A program made the translations under genes and the position numbers. A DNA stretch of 64,000 bases from Candidatus Faecicola pullistercoris (GTDB lineage Bacteria; Bacillota; Clostridia; Christensenellales; CAG-917): contig DVNW01000003.1 of NCBI GenBank assembly GCA_018714105.1, positions 1 to 64,000 of the forward strand. The letters are read 5' to 3'. Below the pieces are notes generated by a model. It ran no database searches. It worked only from the letters and a program-made list of their open reading frames with translations, and was not told where the DNA came from. This document shows, piece by piece, positions 54,998 through 63,146 of this stretch (the first letter of the stretch is position 1; every line of letters starts with the position of its first letter).

Positions 54998-55612
54998 ATG
55001 GCAATAAATTCATTGATTCTTGCGCTGACCGAGGCGCAAAGCACGGGTATTATGATGGGCGTTATGGCCGCCGTAATACTCATTTTACTTGTTATCAAAC
55101 TGTTGGGTACCTCTTACGGCGACCAGCACGTTTCCGACGGTTACCGCTTTATGAAAGAAGGCGACTACGACAAGGCCGCTTTCCATTTCGAAAAGGCGAT
55201 AAAGTCGGGAAAGTTCAAAAAACTTAAAATCCACAACGCTTACGAAGGTCTTGCGGAAACCGAACTTTATCGCAAGAATTACGACCGCGCGGCAGAAAAG
55301 GCAAACGAAGCGCTTCTGCGCCATACGGAAGACAGCGCGGCGTATAACATTCTCGGCAGAGTGTATTCCGAACAGGGCGACAGCCGGAAAGCGGTGGAAA
55401 TGTTTCTCAAGCAGAGTCAGATAAAGGAAGATACCGATTGCTACGTTCTTCTGGCTTTCGAATACGCGAGACTGGGCGACGAAAAGCAGGCAAACATAGC
55501 CGTCAACAACGCTCAGCGGCTCAAACATCCCGATATTAAAGAAATGCGCAAGGACATTAAGCGCATCCTGAACGAGTCAAAAAGAAAAACCTCGGCAAAA
55601 CAGGAGAAATAA
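54998..55612 (+). CDS. Membrane-anchored TPR-repeat protein
   Basis: A 204-residue protein with one membrane segment near residues 15-38 (MMGVMAAVILILLVIKLLG) and then about four tetratricopeptide repeats (for example GYRFMKEGDYDKAAFHFEKA and YNILGRVYSEQGDSRKAVEMF). A basic tail ends the protein. The ATG at 54998 is preferred over the in-frame ATG at 54977, which lies in the terminator hairpin. TPR proteins bind partner proteins; it could organise the cluster enzymes at the membrane, but no direct evidence supports that. Confidence 0.75.
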   Translation: MAINSLILALTEAQSTGIMMGVMAAVILILLVIKLLGTSYGDQHVSDGYRFMKEGDYDKAAFHFEKAIKSGKFKKLKIHNAYEGLAETELYRKNYDRAAEKANEALLRHTEDSAAYNILGRVYSEQGDSRKAVEMFLKQSQIKEDTDCYVLLAFEYARLGDEKQANIAVNNAQRLKHPDIKEMRKDIKRILNESKRKTSAKQEK

Positions 55613-55614
55613 AC

Positions 55615-56556
55615 ATGGTTAAAGCAGTAATTCTCGACGGGCATACAGTGAAGGGCGAGGACCTGAACTTCGACGCGATAAGGTGGCTTGTTGACCTTAC
55701 GGAATACGACAATACCTCAAAAGAACAGGTAATCGGCCGTGTAAAAGGGGCTGAGATTGTGTTTACCAACAAGGTGATTATAGATAAAGAGGTTATGGAC
55801 GCCTGTCCCGAGCTCAGGTTTGTCGCGGTTTTCGCCACGGGCTATAACGTCGTGGATGTTAATTATGCCAAAGAAAAGGGCATAACGGTCAGCAACGTAC
55901 CCGCTTACAGCACGGACAGCGTCGTGCAGATGACTTTTGCGCTTATTTTGGAACTTGCGGTGCGCGTCAGCGTACACGCCAAAGCCGTTGCCGACGGGGA
56001 ATGGAAAAGCTGTCCTTATTTCTGCTTCTGGAAAACGCCGCTTACCGAACTCAGCGGAAAAACCCTGGGCATAATAGGTTACGGCAGCATCGGCAAAGCC
56101 GTGGAAAAAGTAGCAAAAGCATTTAATATGAATGTGCTTGTACACAACCGCACGCCATTTGCGGGAAGCGTGGAACTCGAATATCTGCTGGAAAATTCGG
56201 ATATAGTCAGTCTGCATTGTCCGCTTACGGCCAAAAACGCGAAAATGATAAACGGCGACGCTTTGGCTAAAATGAAAAAAACGGCTTTTCTGATAAATAC
56301 GGCACGAGGCCCTCTTGTGGACGAACAGGCGTTGTATCAGGCCCTTAAAAACAAGGATATTGCGGGAGCCGCTCTGGACGTCATCGAAAAAGAGCCCATG
56401 GCGGCGGACAACAGGCTTGCCGAGCTTGACAACTGCGTCATTACGCCGCATATAGCATGGGCCACCAAAGAGGCGAGATCGAGGCTGATAGAGATAAGCG
56501 TCCGAAATTTGAAGGGCTACCTTGACGGAAAGCCGATAAATACGGTAACCGGCTGA
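55615..56556 (+). CDS. D-2-hydroxyacid dehydrogenase, glycerate/hydroxypyruvate type
   Basis: A 313-residue NAD(P)-dependent dehydrogenase. The nucleotide-binding motif is GIIGYGSIGKAV near residue 150; the catalytic triad is Arg in NTARGPLVDE, Glu in EKEPM and His in TPHIAWAT. The HIAWAT and GYGSIG words point to the hydroxypyruvate/glyoxylate reductase branch more than to lactate dehydrogenase. It is 2 bases after the TPR gene. In the cluster it may reduce a 2-keto acid made by an aminotransferase. Confidence 0.88.
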   Translation: MVKAVILDGHTVKGEDLNFDAIRWLVDLTEYDNTSKEQVIGRVKGAEIVFTNKVIIDKEVMDACPELRFVAVFATGYNVVDVNYAKEKGITVSNVPAYSTDSVVQMTFALILELAVRVSVHAKAVADGEWKSCPYFCFWKTPLTELSGKTLGIIGYGSIGKAVEKVAKAFNMNVLVHNRTPFAGSVELEYLLENSDIVSLHCPLTAKNAKMINGDALAKMKKTAFLINTARGPLVDEQALYQALKNKDIAGAALDVIEKEPMAADNRLAELDNCVITPHIAWATKEARSRLIEISVRNLKGYLDGKPINTVTG

Positions 56557-56562
56557 AACCCA

Positions 56563-56586
56563 AATCCCCGCGCGGGGATTTTTATT
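56563..56586 (+). terminator. Terminator after the hydroxyacid dehydrogenase gene
   Basis: AATCCCC at 56563-56569 and GGGGATT at 56574-56580 with a 4-base loop, followed by TTTATTTT. Confidence 0.85.
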
Positions 56587-56631
56587 TTGAAAAAAGGAAT
56601 GGTTTTAGGATTATAGCGCATAATAACGCCG

Positions 56632-57078
56632 ATGAATAAAACCGCAGTTTTATATTTAATACTGTTCGCGGCGGTCGCGACGGCGTTCGCGATTCCGGCG
56701 GAAGGAGAAAGGGCAATGGCTATTACCGTGGATTTCGAAACGGTCGGAGACGGATACGTCAGGCTGTTCGAAGAAAGGATTTTATCCGAAAAAGTCGTAT
56801 CTGGAAAAAGCGCGGAGGAAATAGAAGATATTGCCCGAAAGCTTAAAGTAAGCCCGCGAAAGGCAAAATGCCTGATGTGTCTGCGCGCGGCCGTTATGGA
56901 CGGCGGAGGGGAAATAACCCTTGAAGAGCTTGCGCGAAAGAGCGACGCCGAACTTACAGGGATATTTGTTTCTTATTATAAGGAAAAGGCCAAAACCATG
57001 TCGCGGCAGCAGAAAAAAGCAGTGGGCGAGGAGTTCAGGCGGCTGAAAAGGGAAGAGCCTATAAAAATCAAACTGTGA
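56632..57078 (+). CDS. Small exported protein, unknown
   Basis: A 148-residue protein starting with a probable signal peptide (MNKTAVLYLILFAAVATAFA, then IPAEG). The rest is helical and charged, with a CLMCLRAAVMDGG stretch near residue 83 and a basic C-terminal third. No family recognised. No clear ribosome site precedes the ATG, and a terminator separates it from the gene before, so its link to the cluster is uncertain. Confidence 0.6.
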   Translation: MNKTAVLYLILFAAVATAFAIPAEGERAMAITVDFETVGDGYVRLFEERILSEKVVSGKSAEEIEDIARKLKVSPRKAKCLMCLRAAVMDGGGEITLEELARKSDAELTGIFVSYYKEKAKTMSRQQKKAVGEEFRRLKREEPIKIKL

Positions 57079-57122
57079 TTTTACAGCTGCAAAACGCGGC
57101 ATAAAATACCGTTTATGCAATA

Positions 57123-57155
57123 AAAAAGCGGCGCCGAAGCGCCGCTTTTTATTAT
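57123..57155. terminator. Bidirectional terminator between the two halves of the cluster
   Basis: AAAAAGCGGCGC at 57123-57134 and GCGCCGCTTTTT at 57139-57150, a perfect 12-bp stem with a 4-base loop, A-run left and T-run right. It ends both converging transcripts. Confidence 0.93.
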
Positions 57156-57159
57156 TTTT

Positions 57160-57804
57160 TTATTTGGTACGAATGGTTTTAATAAACAGAGAGTAAAGAA
57201 GTTCGTCCGAAAATTCCTTCGCGCCGGTTTTTTCCAGCACGGTTTTGACGATATATTCGCGGCAGCCTTCTTCCAGAACGCGGATTGCCTCGAATGCGTC
57301 TTCCACCGTGGCTCCGCAGGCGAACACGCCGTGGTTGGCAAGGAAACAGCCGTTACGGTCTTTCAGGGCTTCGAGAGTGTTGGCCGTGATTTTTTTGGTG
57401 CCGGGAAGGCCGTATTTGGCGCATCTGGCTTCGCCGCCTATATATTTTGCCATTCTGTCGTTCATTACGGGAAGGGATTTCCTCGTGGAGGCAAAGATAC
57501 TGCACTGAGTGGGGTGGCTGTGAAGCACTACGTTTATTTCGGGTCTGTCGCGGAGTATGGCGGCGTGGATTTTTCTTTCGCTGGTGGGTTTTTTGGGGCC
57601 CGTCCATTCGAGGGTGTTTATGTCCACTATAGCCATGTCTTCGGGCGTCAGGGTGATATAATCCAGTCCGCTGGGAGTTACCAGCATGCGGTTTTCGTCG
57701 AGGCGTATGGAGATATTGCCCCAGGTTCCCTGAACGAGGTTTTCTTTAAGCATATCGACGCCGGCCTGTTTTACGGCACAGCGCAGTTCGTATTCGTTAG
57801 CCAT
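57160..57804 (-). CDS. Class II (zinc) aldolase, fuculose-phosphate-aldolase type
   Basis: A 214-residue member of the class II aldolase/adducin family, which splits ketose-phosphates or performs epimerase chemistry. All metal-site residues are present: the phosphate-loop GTWGNIS near residue 26, Glu76, His95 and His97 in HSHP, and His158 in NHG. It stands 10 bases after a paralogue that lacks these ligands. The pair ends the TetR-aminotransferase-kinase operon. Substrates of relatives include fuculose-, rhamnulose- and ribulose-phosphates; none can be chosen here. Confidence 0.88.
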   Translation of the reverse strand: MANEYELRCAVKQAGVDMLKENLVQGTWGNISIRLDENRMLVTPSGLDYITLTPEDMAIVDINTLEWTGPKKPTSERKIHAAILRDRPEINVVLHSHPTQCSIFASTRKSLPVMNDRMAKYIGGEARCAKYGLPGTKKITANTLEALKDRNGCFLANHGVFACGATVEDAFEAIRVLEEGCREYIVKTVLEKTGAKEFSDELLYSLFIKTIRTK

Positions 57805-57814
57805 AAGTCCCTCC

Positions 57815-58465
57815 TTAATTGTGTTCTTCGTTCATTTTGGCCGCCTGGTTGGCTTTGCTGTACTTCTTCTTGTAGATGAAGCGTTGCAGATTGGCGTCCA
57901 GAAATCCGAGTGATACGCAGCCGCCTATTATCGTCCCTTCTATAAAGGTCTTGGCGGCTTTTTCGAGAACGAGACAGGCGGTATAGGCTTCGTCGAGAGT
58001 CCTTCCGCTGCTGAGCATTCCCTTGTTTCTGACCAGGCAGGCGTTACGTCCTTTAATGGCTTTGAGCACGTATTCGCACGTAAGGTCCTGCGCCGTTTTG
58101 ATATTCGCGCCCACAATCTGCGACATATCGTCGAGAACGGGAGGAATGGTAACGCCCTCGTTTGCGCAGACGCAGGCGTTGACGGGCTGAGTATGCATAA
58201 TGGCACCCGTTTCGGGCTGAGCCTTATAGATACCGGTATGTACGGCTATTTCGGCCTTTTCCTTTTCGGAGACGTTTGCCGACCCGAAGAAGGATACGTT
58301 TATGATGTCGGCTTCGGTCAGATTTGCCAGATCCGCGCCGTGCCTGGTGATATACATTGCGCTTTCGCCTTCTTTTACGCTAACGGTGCCGTTTTCGCCC
58401 ACGAGGTTTTCGTCGGAGAGTTTTTTAGCGTATTCTATAATGGCCGCAACAAGAGTTTTGTTCAT
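57815..58465 (-). CDS. Class II aldolase-like protein lacking zinc ligands
   Basis: A 216-residue paralogue of the next gene. The fold words remain, but GNIS reads GTVS (residues 26-29), HSHP reads HTQP (His91, then Gln93), and NHG reads NKG (Lys148). Only Glu72 and one His of the usual ligand set survive, so it can hardly hold zinc in the normal way. It may be a regulatory or structural partner of the intact aldolase, or use another chemistry. The ATG at 58465 is chosen because AAGGAGA lies just before it; the in-frame ATG at 58483 overlaps the kinase gene. Confidence 0.78.
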   Translation of the reverse strand: MNKTLVAAIIEYAKKLSDENLVGENGTVSVKEGESAMYITRHGADLANLTEADIINVSFFGSANVSEKEKAEIAVHTGIYKAQPETGAIMHTQPVNACVCANEGVTIPPVLDDMSQIVGANIKTAQDLTCEYVLKAIKGRNACLVRNKGMLSSGRTLDEAYTACLVLEKAAKTFIEGTIIGGCVSLGFLDANLQRFIYKKKYSKANQAAKMNEEHN

Positions 58466-58466
58466 T

Positions 58467-59996
58467 TTAAAGTTCTCCTTCAAATCGTTTGGAATTGGCG
58501 GCTTTGTAAGTCGACGCCAGATTTTTGTAGATTGCCTTATAGGTTTTGAACAGAGGATTGTAGATATCGGCGTTACGCGCGTTGGGGGTATACGTTTTGG
58601 TGATTTTCACGAAGTCCCTGGCGTCTGAAAAGCTTTTGAGTTCGCCGAGGCCTATGAGAGCGATAATCGCGCAACCCAAAGCGCCTGCGTTTCTGGGGTT
58701 GTCGACTATGGAAAACTCGGTGTTGGTAATATCGGCTATAATCTGCATCCAGGCGTTGTCTAGCGCGCCGCCGCCGATAATACGGAAGCTTTTACAGCTG
58801 AAACCGTAATCCTTTTTAAAGTTTTCGAGAATCCATCTGAGGTTATAAGCTACGCCTTCGTAAACGGCGCGCATCAGATGTTCTCTGGTATGAGTCGGGT
58901 TGATGTTGAACAGGGTGGCTCTAGTGGTGGTGGAGCTTACGGGACAGCGTTCGCCCATCATCCACGGCGTGCAGATGAGGTAGTCGCTTCCGGGGGCGAT
59001 GGTATTGATGACTTCGTCCATATAAGCGTAAATACCTTCGCCTTTTTCCTGTTGTTCGGTTTTGAAGAACTGGTCGCACAGCCATTGAATGTTGCTTCCC
59101 GCGGCTTCGGTTATGCCCGCGATAAGGTTCATTTCGGGGTCCGCGCTCTGTATAGCGGCCGCGCCGTGTTTAAAGGCCGTGGCCGTTTTGGAAGTTGCCG
59201 CCACCCATGCCGAGGTGCCGAGGTAAATGTGAATATCGCCGTCGCCGTTCATTCCGCTTCCTATCGCCGCCGACTGAACGTCGTCGCATCCGCCGAATAC
59301 CGGAATGCCTTCGACAAGGCCCATTTCTTTGGCCGCTTCTTCGGTAAGACCGCCTACGTTGTCCGTGCTTTTTACGAGAGGGGGAAGTTTATTCATATCT
59401 AGCCCCGTAAGACGCAGCACGCTGAGCCACGTCTTCTTTTTGAGGTCGAGGCCGTAAGACGAAGCGCCGGACAGTTCGAATACCATGCGTCCCGTGCAAC
59501 GGTATTTGAGATAGCCGTTAACGTCGAGTATGTATTTGGTATGATTGTAAATGTCGGGCCGCTCTTCTTTGAGCCAGATTATTTTTGCGATGCAGTCCTT
59601 ACCCATTATAGGCGTGCCCGCAACCAGGGTAAACAGTTTTTTGCCGCCCAGTTTTTTCATGATTGACTGAGCCTGTTTTTCTGCGCGCGCGTCTACCCAC
59701 GTAATATTGTTGTAAAGGCAGTTGCCTTTTTCGTCCATGGGTATTACGCCCTGTGCCTGCGTGGAAAATATTATGCCGCCTATATCCTCGGGAGAAATAC
59801 CCTGAGAAGATATTATGTCGCGCGTGGACTGACAAACGGCTTTCCAGTAGTCTTCGGGATCCTGTTCCACCCAGGCGGGGTAGGGATAATACGTGGGATA
59901 AGGCGCGACCTTGGTGGCTATGATTTTACCGTCATAGCTCACCAGAACGGCCTTGTCCGAACTTGTACCTATATCGTGTGCAAGTATGTATTTCAT
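58467..59996 (-). CDS. FGGY-family carbohydrate kinase
   Basis: A 509-residue sugar kinase of the xylulose/gluconate/ribulose type. The N-terminal phosphate-binding motif is DIGTSSDKAVLV, and VDARAEKQAQ and GGCDDVQSAAIGSG (with the catalytic Asp) follow, then RIIGGGALDNAWMQIIAD and the PRNAGALGCAI signature. It should phosphorylate a ketose or sugar alcohol, probably making the aldolase substrate. It is the third gene of the minus-strand operon, 24 bases after the aminotransferase gene. Confidence 0.92.
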   Translation of the reverse strand: MKYILAHDIGTSSDKAVLVSYDGKIIATKVAPYPTYYPYPAWVEQDPEDYWKAVCQSTRDIISSQGISPEDIGGIIFSTQAQGVIPMDEKGNCLYNNITWVDARAEKQAQSIMKKLGGKKLFTLVAGTPIMGKDCIAKIIWLKEERPDIYNHTKYILDVNGYLKYRCTGRMVFELSGASSYGLDLKKKTWLSVLRLTGLDMNKLPPLVKSTDNVGGLTEEAAKEMGLVEGIPVFGGCDDVQSAAIGSGMNGDGDIHIYLGTSAWVAATSKTATAFKHGAAAIQSADPEMNLIAGITEAAGSNIQWLCDQFFKTEQQEKGEGIYAYMDEVINTIAPGSDYLICTPWMMGERCPVSSTTTRATLFNINPTHTREHLMRAVYEGVAYNLRWILENFKKDYGFSCKSFRIIGGGALDNAWMQIIADITNTEFSIVDNPRNAGALGCAIIALIGLGELKSFSDARDFVKITKTYTPNARNADIYNPLFKTYKAIYKNLASTYKAANSKRFEGEL

Positions 59997-60020
59997 AATT
60001 TACCTCTTACGCAAGGGGAT

Positions 60021-61517
60021 TTATTTGTCGAGAGGACGTTTGCACTCTTCTACGGTGGCGAAGACTTTTTCGAATCTGTCGAGAGCCGCGTCTACGACTT
60101 CGTCGGTATCCGCCATAGAGGTGTACAGCCTGCTGCCGGCAAGAGTGATGATTCCGTTTGCCGCATACGCCGCGCCCATCTGTTCCATAGCCGTCTTTCT
60201 TCTCATCATTTCGTCCTTGTTTTTGAGCATGGGAATTACGGATTTAAGCAGGTTCATGCTGGAATAGTCGTAACTCATTGCGCCCGTGCATTCGAGGTGA
60301 ACGATAGAACCCTGGTTGTAAGCCACGAAAGGCAGACCGTATTTGGCAATCAGCGCTTTGAGACCGGCGGTGATTCTGTCGCCGGCCTGACCGGCCTTTT
60401 CGCAAGCGTTGGTTTCGGCTATTGCCTGTATGCAGCAGTATCCTGCGAAAGCGGACAGGGGGTTGGCCGCGAGAGTGCCGCCTACGTAAGCTCTCTTCAT
60501 CATGGTGCCTACGCCGGCCGCCATGCATTTTACGAGGTCGGCTCTGCCGCCTACGCCGCCGGCTGCGGGATATCCGCCCGCGATAACTTTACCGAATATG
60601 GTAAGGTCGGGTTTTACGTTGAAGTAGCCCTGAGCGCCGCCCAGACCTACGCGGAAGCCCGTAACGACTTCGTCGAAGATGAACAGCGCGCCGTATTTGT
60701 CGCAAAGTTCCCTTACGCCTTTGTTGTAATCGAAATCGACGGGACGGGTGCCGCTTTCGGGACCTACGGGTTCAACTATAACGGCCGCGGTGCCGCCTTT
60801 AAGTTTGTTGCGTCTGAGCATCGCTTCGAGCATGTTAAGATCGTTGGGTCTTACTTCGTCGGTAGTGCCGTAGCAGCCCTTGGGTATGCCGTGAGATTCG
60901 AGGAAGCTGCGGCTTCCGGGGATTTTCAGGCCGTAAACCATCTGATCGCTCCAACCGTGGTAAGCTCCGCCGATTTTGATGATTCTCTTTTTCTTGGTAG
61001 CGCAGCGGGCTATTCTGATAGCGGCCATTACGGATTCGGTACCCGAACCGAGCATCCTGAACATTTCTACGTTGGGCATGTGCTTGTTGATTTCTTTGGC
61101 AAGCAGCAGTTCGGCTTCGTGGAAAAGACCGGTAACGGGGCCGCATTCTTTGACAAGCGCCATTACTTTTTCCTGAACGGGCTTGTAATTGCTGCCGAGT
61201 ACGGTGGGACCGCCGGCCTGTAAAAAGTCAAAGTATTTGTTTCCGTCGATGTCGTATAAGTATGCGCCTTCCGCCTTAACCATGCAGAGGGGGAAGGGAT
61301 AGTTGAACGCCAGGTTGTGCTGAACGCCGCCGGGGATATAGTTTTTGGCCTCGGTGGTAATAGCCTTGGATTTGGCGCACTTGGTTTCGTAGTGTTCGAG
61401 AACGTCTTTCAGCGCCTGGTCCGATATGCACCATATAGGCTTGCTGGTTAATTCTTTCAGTTCCTTGTAAATTTCGGATGCGGGTTGCCATTTGCTGATT
61501 GCGTATCCGTTGCTCAT
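60021..61517 (-). CDS. Class III PLP-dependent aminotransferase (second of two)
   Basis: A 498-residue enzyme of the glutamate-1-semialdehyde aminomutase-like group with an N-terminal extension of about 50 residues. Seen are NYIPGGVQHNLAF, GAYLYDIDGNKYFDFLQAGGP, GSGTESVMAAIRIAR, GAYHGWSDQM, LFIFDEVVTGFR with the PLP-contacting Asp, and the Schiff-base Lys in IFGKVIAGGYPAAG. It differs clearly from the plus-strand aminotransferase, so the two probably act on different substrates. It follows the TetR gene by 12 bases and has a TAGGAGGTC ribosome site. Confidence 0.88.
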   Translation of the reverse strand: MSNGYAISKWQPASEIYKELKELTSKPIWCISDQALKDVLEHYETKCAKSKAITTEAKNYIPGGVQHNLAFNYPFPLCMVKAEGAYLYDIDGNKYFDFLQAGGPTVLGSNYKPVQEKVMALVKECGPVTGLFHEAELLLAKEINKHMPNVEMFRMLGSGTESVMAAIRIARCATKKKRIIKIGGAYHGWSDQMVYGLKIPGSRSFLESHGIPKGCYGTTDEVRPNDLNMLEAMLRRNKLKGGTAAVIVEPVGPESGTRPVDFDYNKGVRELCDKYGALFIFDEVVTGFRVGLGGAQGYFNVKPDLTIFGKVIAGGYPAAGGVGGRADLVKCMAAGVGTMMKRAYVGGTLAANPLSAFAGYCCIQAIAETNACEKAGQAGDRITAGLKALIAKYGLPFVAYNQGSIVHLECTGAMSYDYSSMNLLKSVIPMLKNKDEMMRRKTAMEQMGAAYAANGIITLAGSRLYTSMADTDEVVDAALDRFEKVFATVEECKRPLDK

Positions 61518-61529
61518 TTTTCTGACCTC

Positions 61530-62108
61530 CTAATAATTCTTTAAAAAAGTTATGAATTTGTTTATGCTTTCTTTTATCTCAAAGTCGGACGAAAAGTCCT
61601 CCTTATAAATAAACTTCTGAAATATCAGCCCGTAGTAGACGCCCATGAGAATGGCCGACAGCTCTTTCGGCGAAAACTGTTCGGAAAGCCCTTTGAACCC
61701 CGACCTTTCGGTAATGGACTTTTGCAGGTACAGATCGATTTCCTTGAAGGAATTGTCTTTTTTGCTGAGAATGCCGCGCATAAGCAGTTCGCCCGTAAGG
61801 TAAGGATAGGGGAAGGTGTCGTCCACCAGGCGGAACAGCATCGACCGCAAAGGAAATCCTTTGTCCGACGCGACCGCGGCTTCGAGCATATCGTTTATTT
61901 CCTGCGAGGCGATTTCTTCAAGCAGCTCGTCAACCGAGCCGAAATGGTTGAAAAAGGTTGACCGCGAGACGTCGGCGTGTTCGCTTATTTCGTCTATGGT
62001 GGTTTTATCAATACCCTTTTGTTCGAACAGAGTTTTTGCGCTGTGCAAAATAGCTTTGTGGGTATTGTTCTTTTTTCTTAACCGTCTTGATTGCTGTTGA
62101 TTTTCCAT
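61530..62108 (-). CDS. TetR-family transcriptional regulator
   Basis: A 192-residue regulator. The N-terminal helix-turn-helix spans about residues 15-62 (AILHSAKTLFEQKGIDKTTIDEISEHADVSRSTFFNHFGS). The C-terminal ligand-binding part is helical and ends in FITFLKNY. As the first gene of the aminotransferase-kinase-aldolase operon it most likely represses its own transcript until a pathway compound binds. Confidence 0.9.
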   Translation of the reverse strand: MENQQQSRRLRKKNNTHKAILHSAKTLFEQKGIDKTTIDEISEHADVSRSTFFNHFGSVDELLEEIASQEINDMLEAAVASDKGFPLRSMLFRLVDDTFPYPYLTGELLMRGILSKKDNSFKEIDLYLQKSITERSGFKGLSEQFSPKELSAILMGVYYGLIFQKFIYKEDFSSDFEIKESINKFITFLKNY

Positions 62109-62575
62109 CAGCCGTCGCCACCCTTTATTAACGTTTTTAAACGTCAGTTTAAGTACTGTTTAAATTTTACCATACGAAAGAGCAAAAAGTAAAGCAAATT
62201 AAAAAAATAATTGTACTGAGGTGCAATTTTATACGAAAATACAAAAATGACCTCGGCGGCCGCCGGCAAAAGGATTCGGCCGTGCGGCAAAGCGCAAAAG
62301 GCCTAATACGGGCGGCGGAACGCTACCGAGCGCAGGCTGCCGAAAAGCTGCGACCGAGAATAAATTGTCGGAAACCGCTGTTAAAAGCGGGAATTTAGCT
62401 TTTAAACCTCGCATTTGCTTTAAATAAAAAGTTTTGCCGTTTCGGCGAAAATGCAGCGGCAAAGGCGCATAATCCTTTCCGTAAAGTCCTTCGTCGGCTC
62501 TTTTTGCGCTGAAAAACGGGCCGCCGTCAGGAATGCGCGGAGCTTTTCTTTTATATATATACTATCGATTATTTG
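62109..62575. other. Spacer between the TetR gene and greA, with palindromes and no gene
   Basis: No supported gene in about 470 bases. The left end, 62131-62164, is AT-rich with inverted repeats likely to be the TetR operator. The middle is GC-rich without a good frame. The right end runs into the greA promoter. Confidence 0.55.
62131..62164. promoter_or_regulatory. Candidate TetR operator
   Basis: ACGTTT-TT-AAACGT at 62131-62144 is a perfect inverted repeat, and CAGT with ACTG around TTAAGT follows at 62145-62158 inside a longer imperfect TTTAAA-flanked palindrome. The position upstream of the TetR start codon fits autoregulation. Confidence 0.5.
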
Positions 62576-62604
62576 TTGACATATCGCGATTTTGCGGTTA
62601 TAAT
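62576..62604 (+). promoter_or_regulatory. Consensus promoter of greA
   Basis: TTGACA at 62576-62581 and TATAAT at 62599-62604, both perfect, with a 17-base spacer. Confidence 0.94.
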
Positions 62605-62614
62605 CAAATACATT

Positions 62615-62641
62615 ATACGGGTTTTTATCCGTATTATTTTT
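62615..62641 (+). terminator. Terminator hairpin in the greA leader
   Basis: ATACGG at 62615-62620 and CCGTAT at 62629-62634 with an 8-base loop, followed by TATTTTT. It begins about four bases after the expected transcript start and ends 15 bases before the greA ATG. Confidence 0.7.
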
Positions 62642-62655
62642 AAGGAGCTTTAATA

Positions 62656-63129
62656 ATGGAAAAAATTTATTTGACCAAAAAAGGTTACGACGAACTTAAA
62701 GAGCGTTACGATTATCTGTGCGGACAGGGCAGAGCCGAAATGGCCGAAAAAATCAAAGTCGCGCGCGAATTCGGCGACCTCAGCGAGAATGCCGAGTACG
62801 ATATCGCCAAAAACGAACAGGCCTTTATGGAAAAAGAAATTAAGGAAATCGACGACAAGCTCGCAAACGCAATCATCATAGACGAAAGCGAACTCGACAA
62901 CAAAACCGTAAGCATCGGAAGCACGGTTAAAGTTCTGGACGTCGAGCTCGACACGAAGGAAGAGTATAAAATCGTAGGTTCCAGCGAAGCCGAGATAGCC
63001 GAAAACAAAATCAGCAACGAATCGCCCCTCGGCAAAGCGCTTATCGGTAAAAAGAAAAACGCCGTAGTCGACGTGGAAACTCCCGACGGCATCGTTAAAT
63101 ACAAAATACTTTCTATCAGCGTAGACTGA
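62656..63129 (+). CDS. greA: Transcription elongation factor GreA
   Basis: A 157-residue factor that rescues backtracked RNA polymerase by stimulating RNA cleavage. The coiled-coil tip carries the acidic DLSENAEYD motif near residues 40-48; the C-terminal FKBP-like domain has [23 protein letters not shown]. An AAGGAGCTT ribosome site precedes the ATG. It is 17 bases upstream of lysS, a common pairing, and is preceded by a consensus promoter with a leader terminator. Confidence 0.97.
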   Translation: MEKIYLTKKGYDELKERYDYLCGQGRAEMAEKIKVAREFGDLSENAEYDIAKNEQAFMEKEIKEIDDKLANAIIIDESELDNKTVSIGSTVKVLDVELDTKEEYKIVGSSEAEIAENKISNESPLGKALIGKKKNAVVDVETPDGIVKYKILSISVD

Positions 63130-63146
63130 TTTTTCGGGTAAAACTT

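Noticed and set aside
60021-61517. Calling the second aminotransferase HemL of heme synthesis
   Set aside because: The fold is similar, but there is an N-terminal extension, no heme gene is near, and the operon is a sugar-type set under a TetR regulator.
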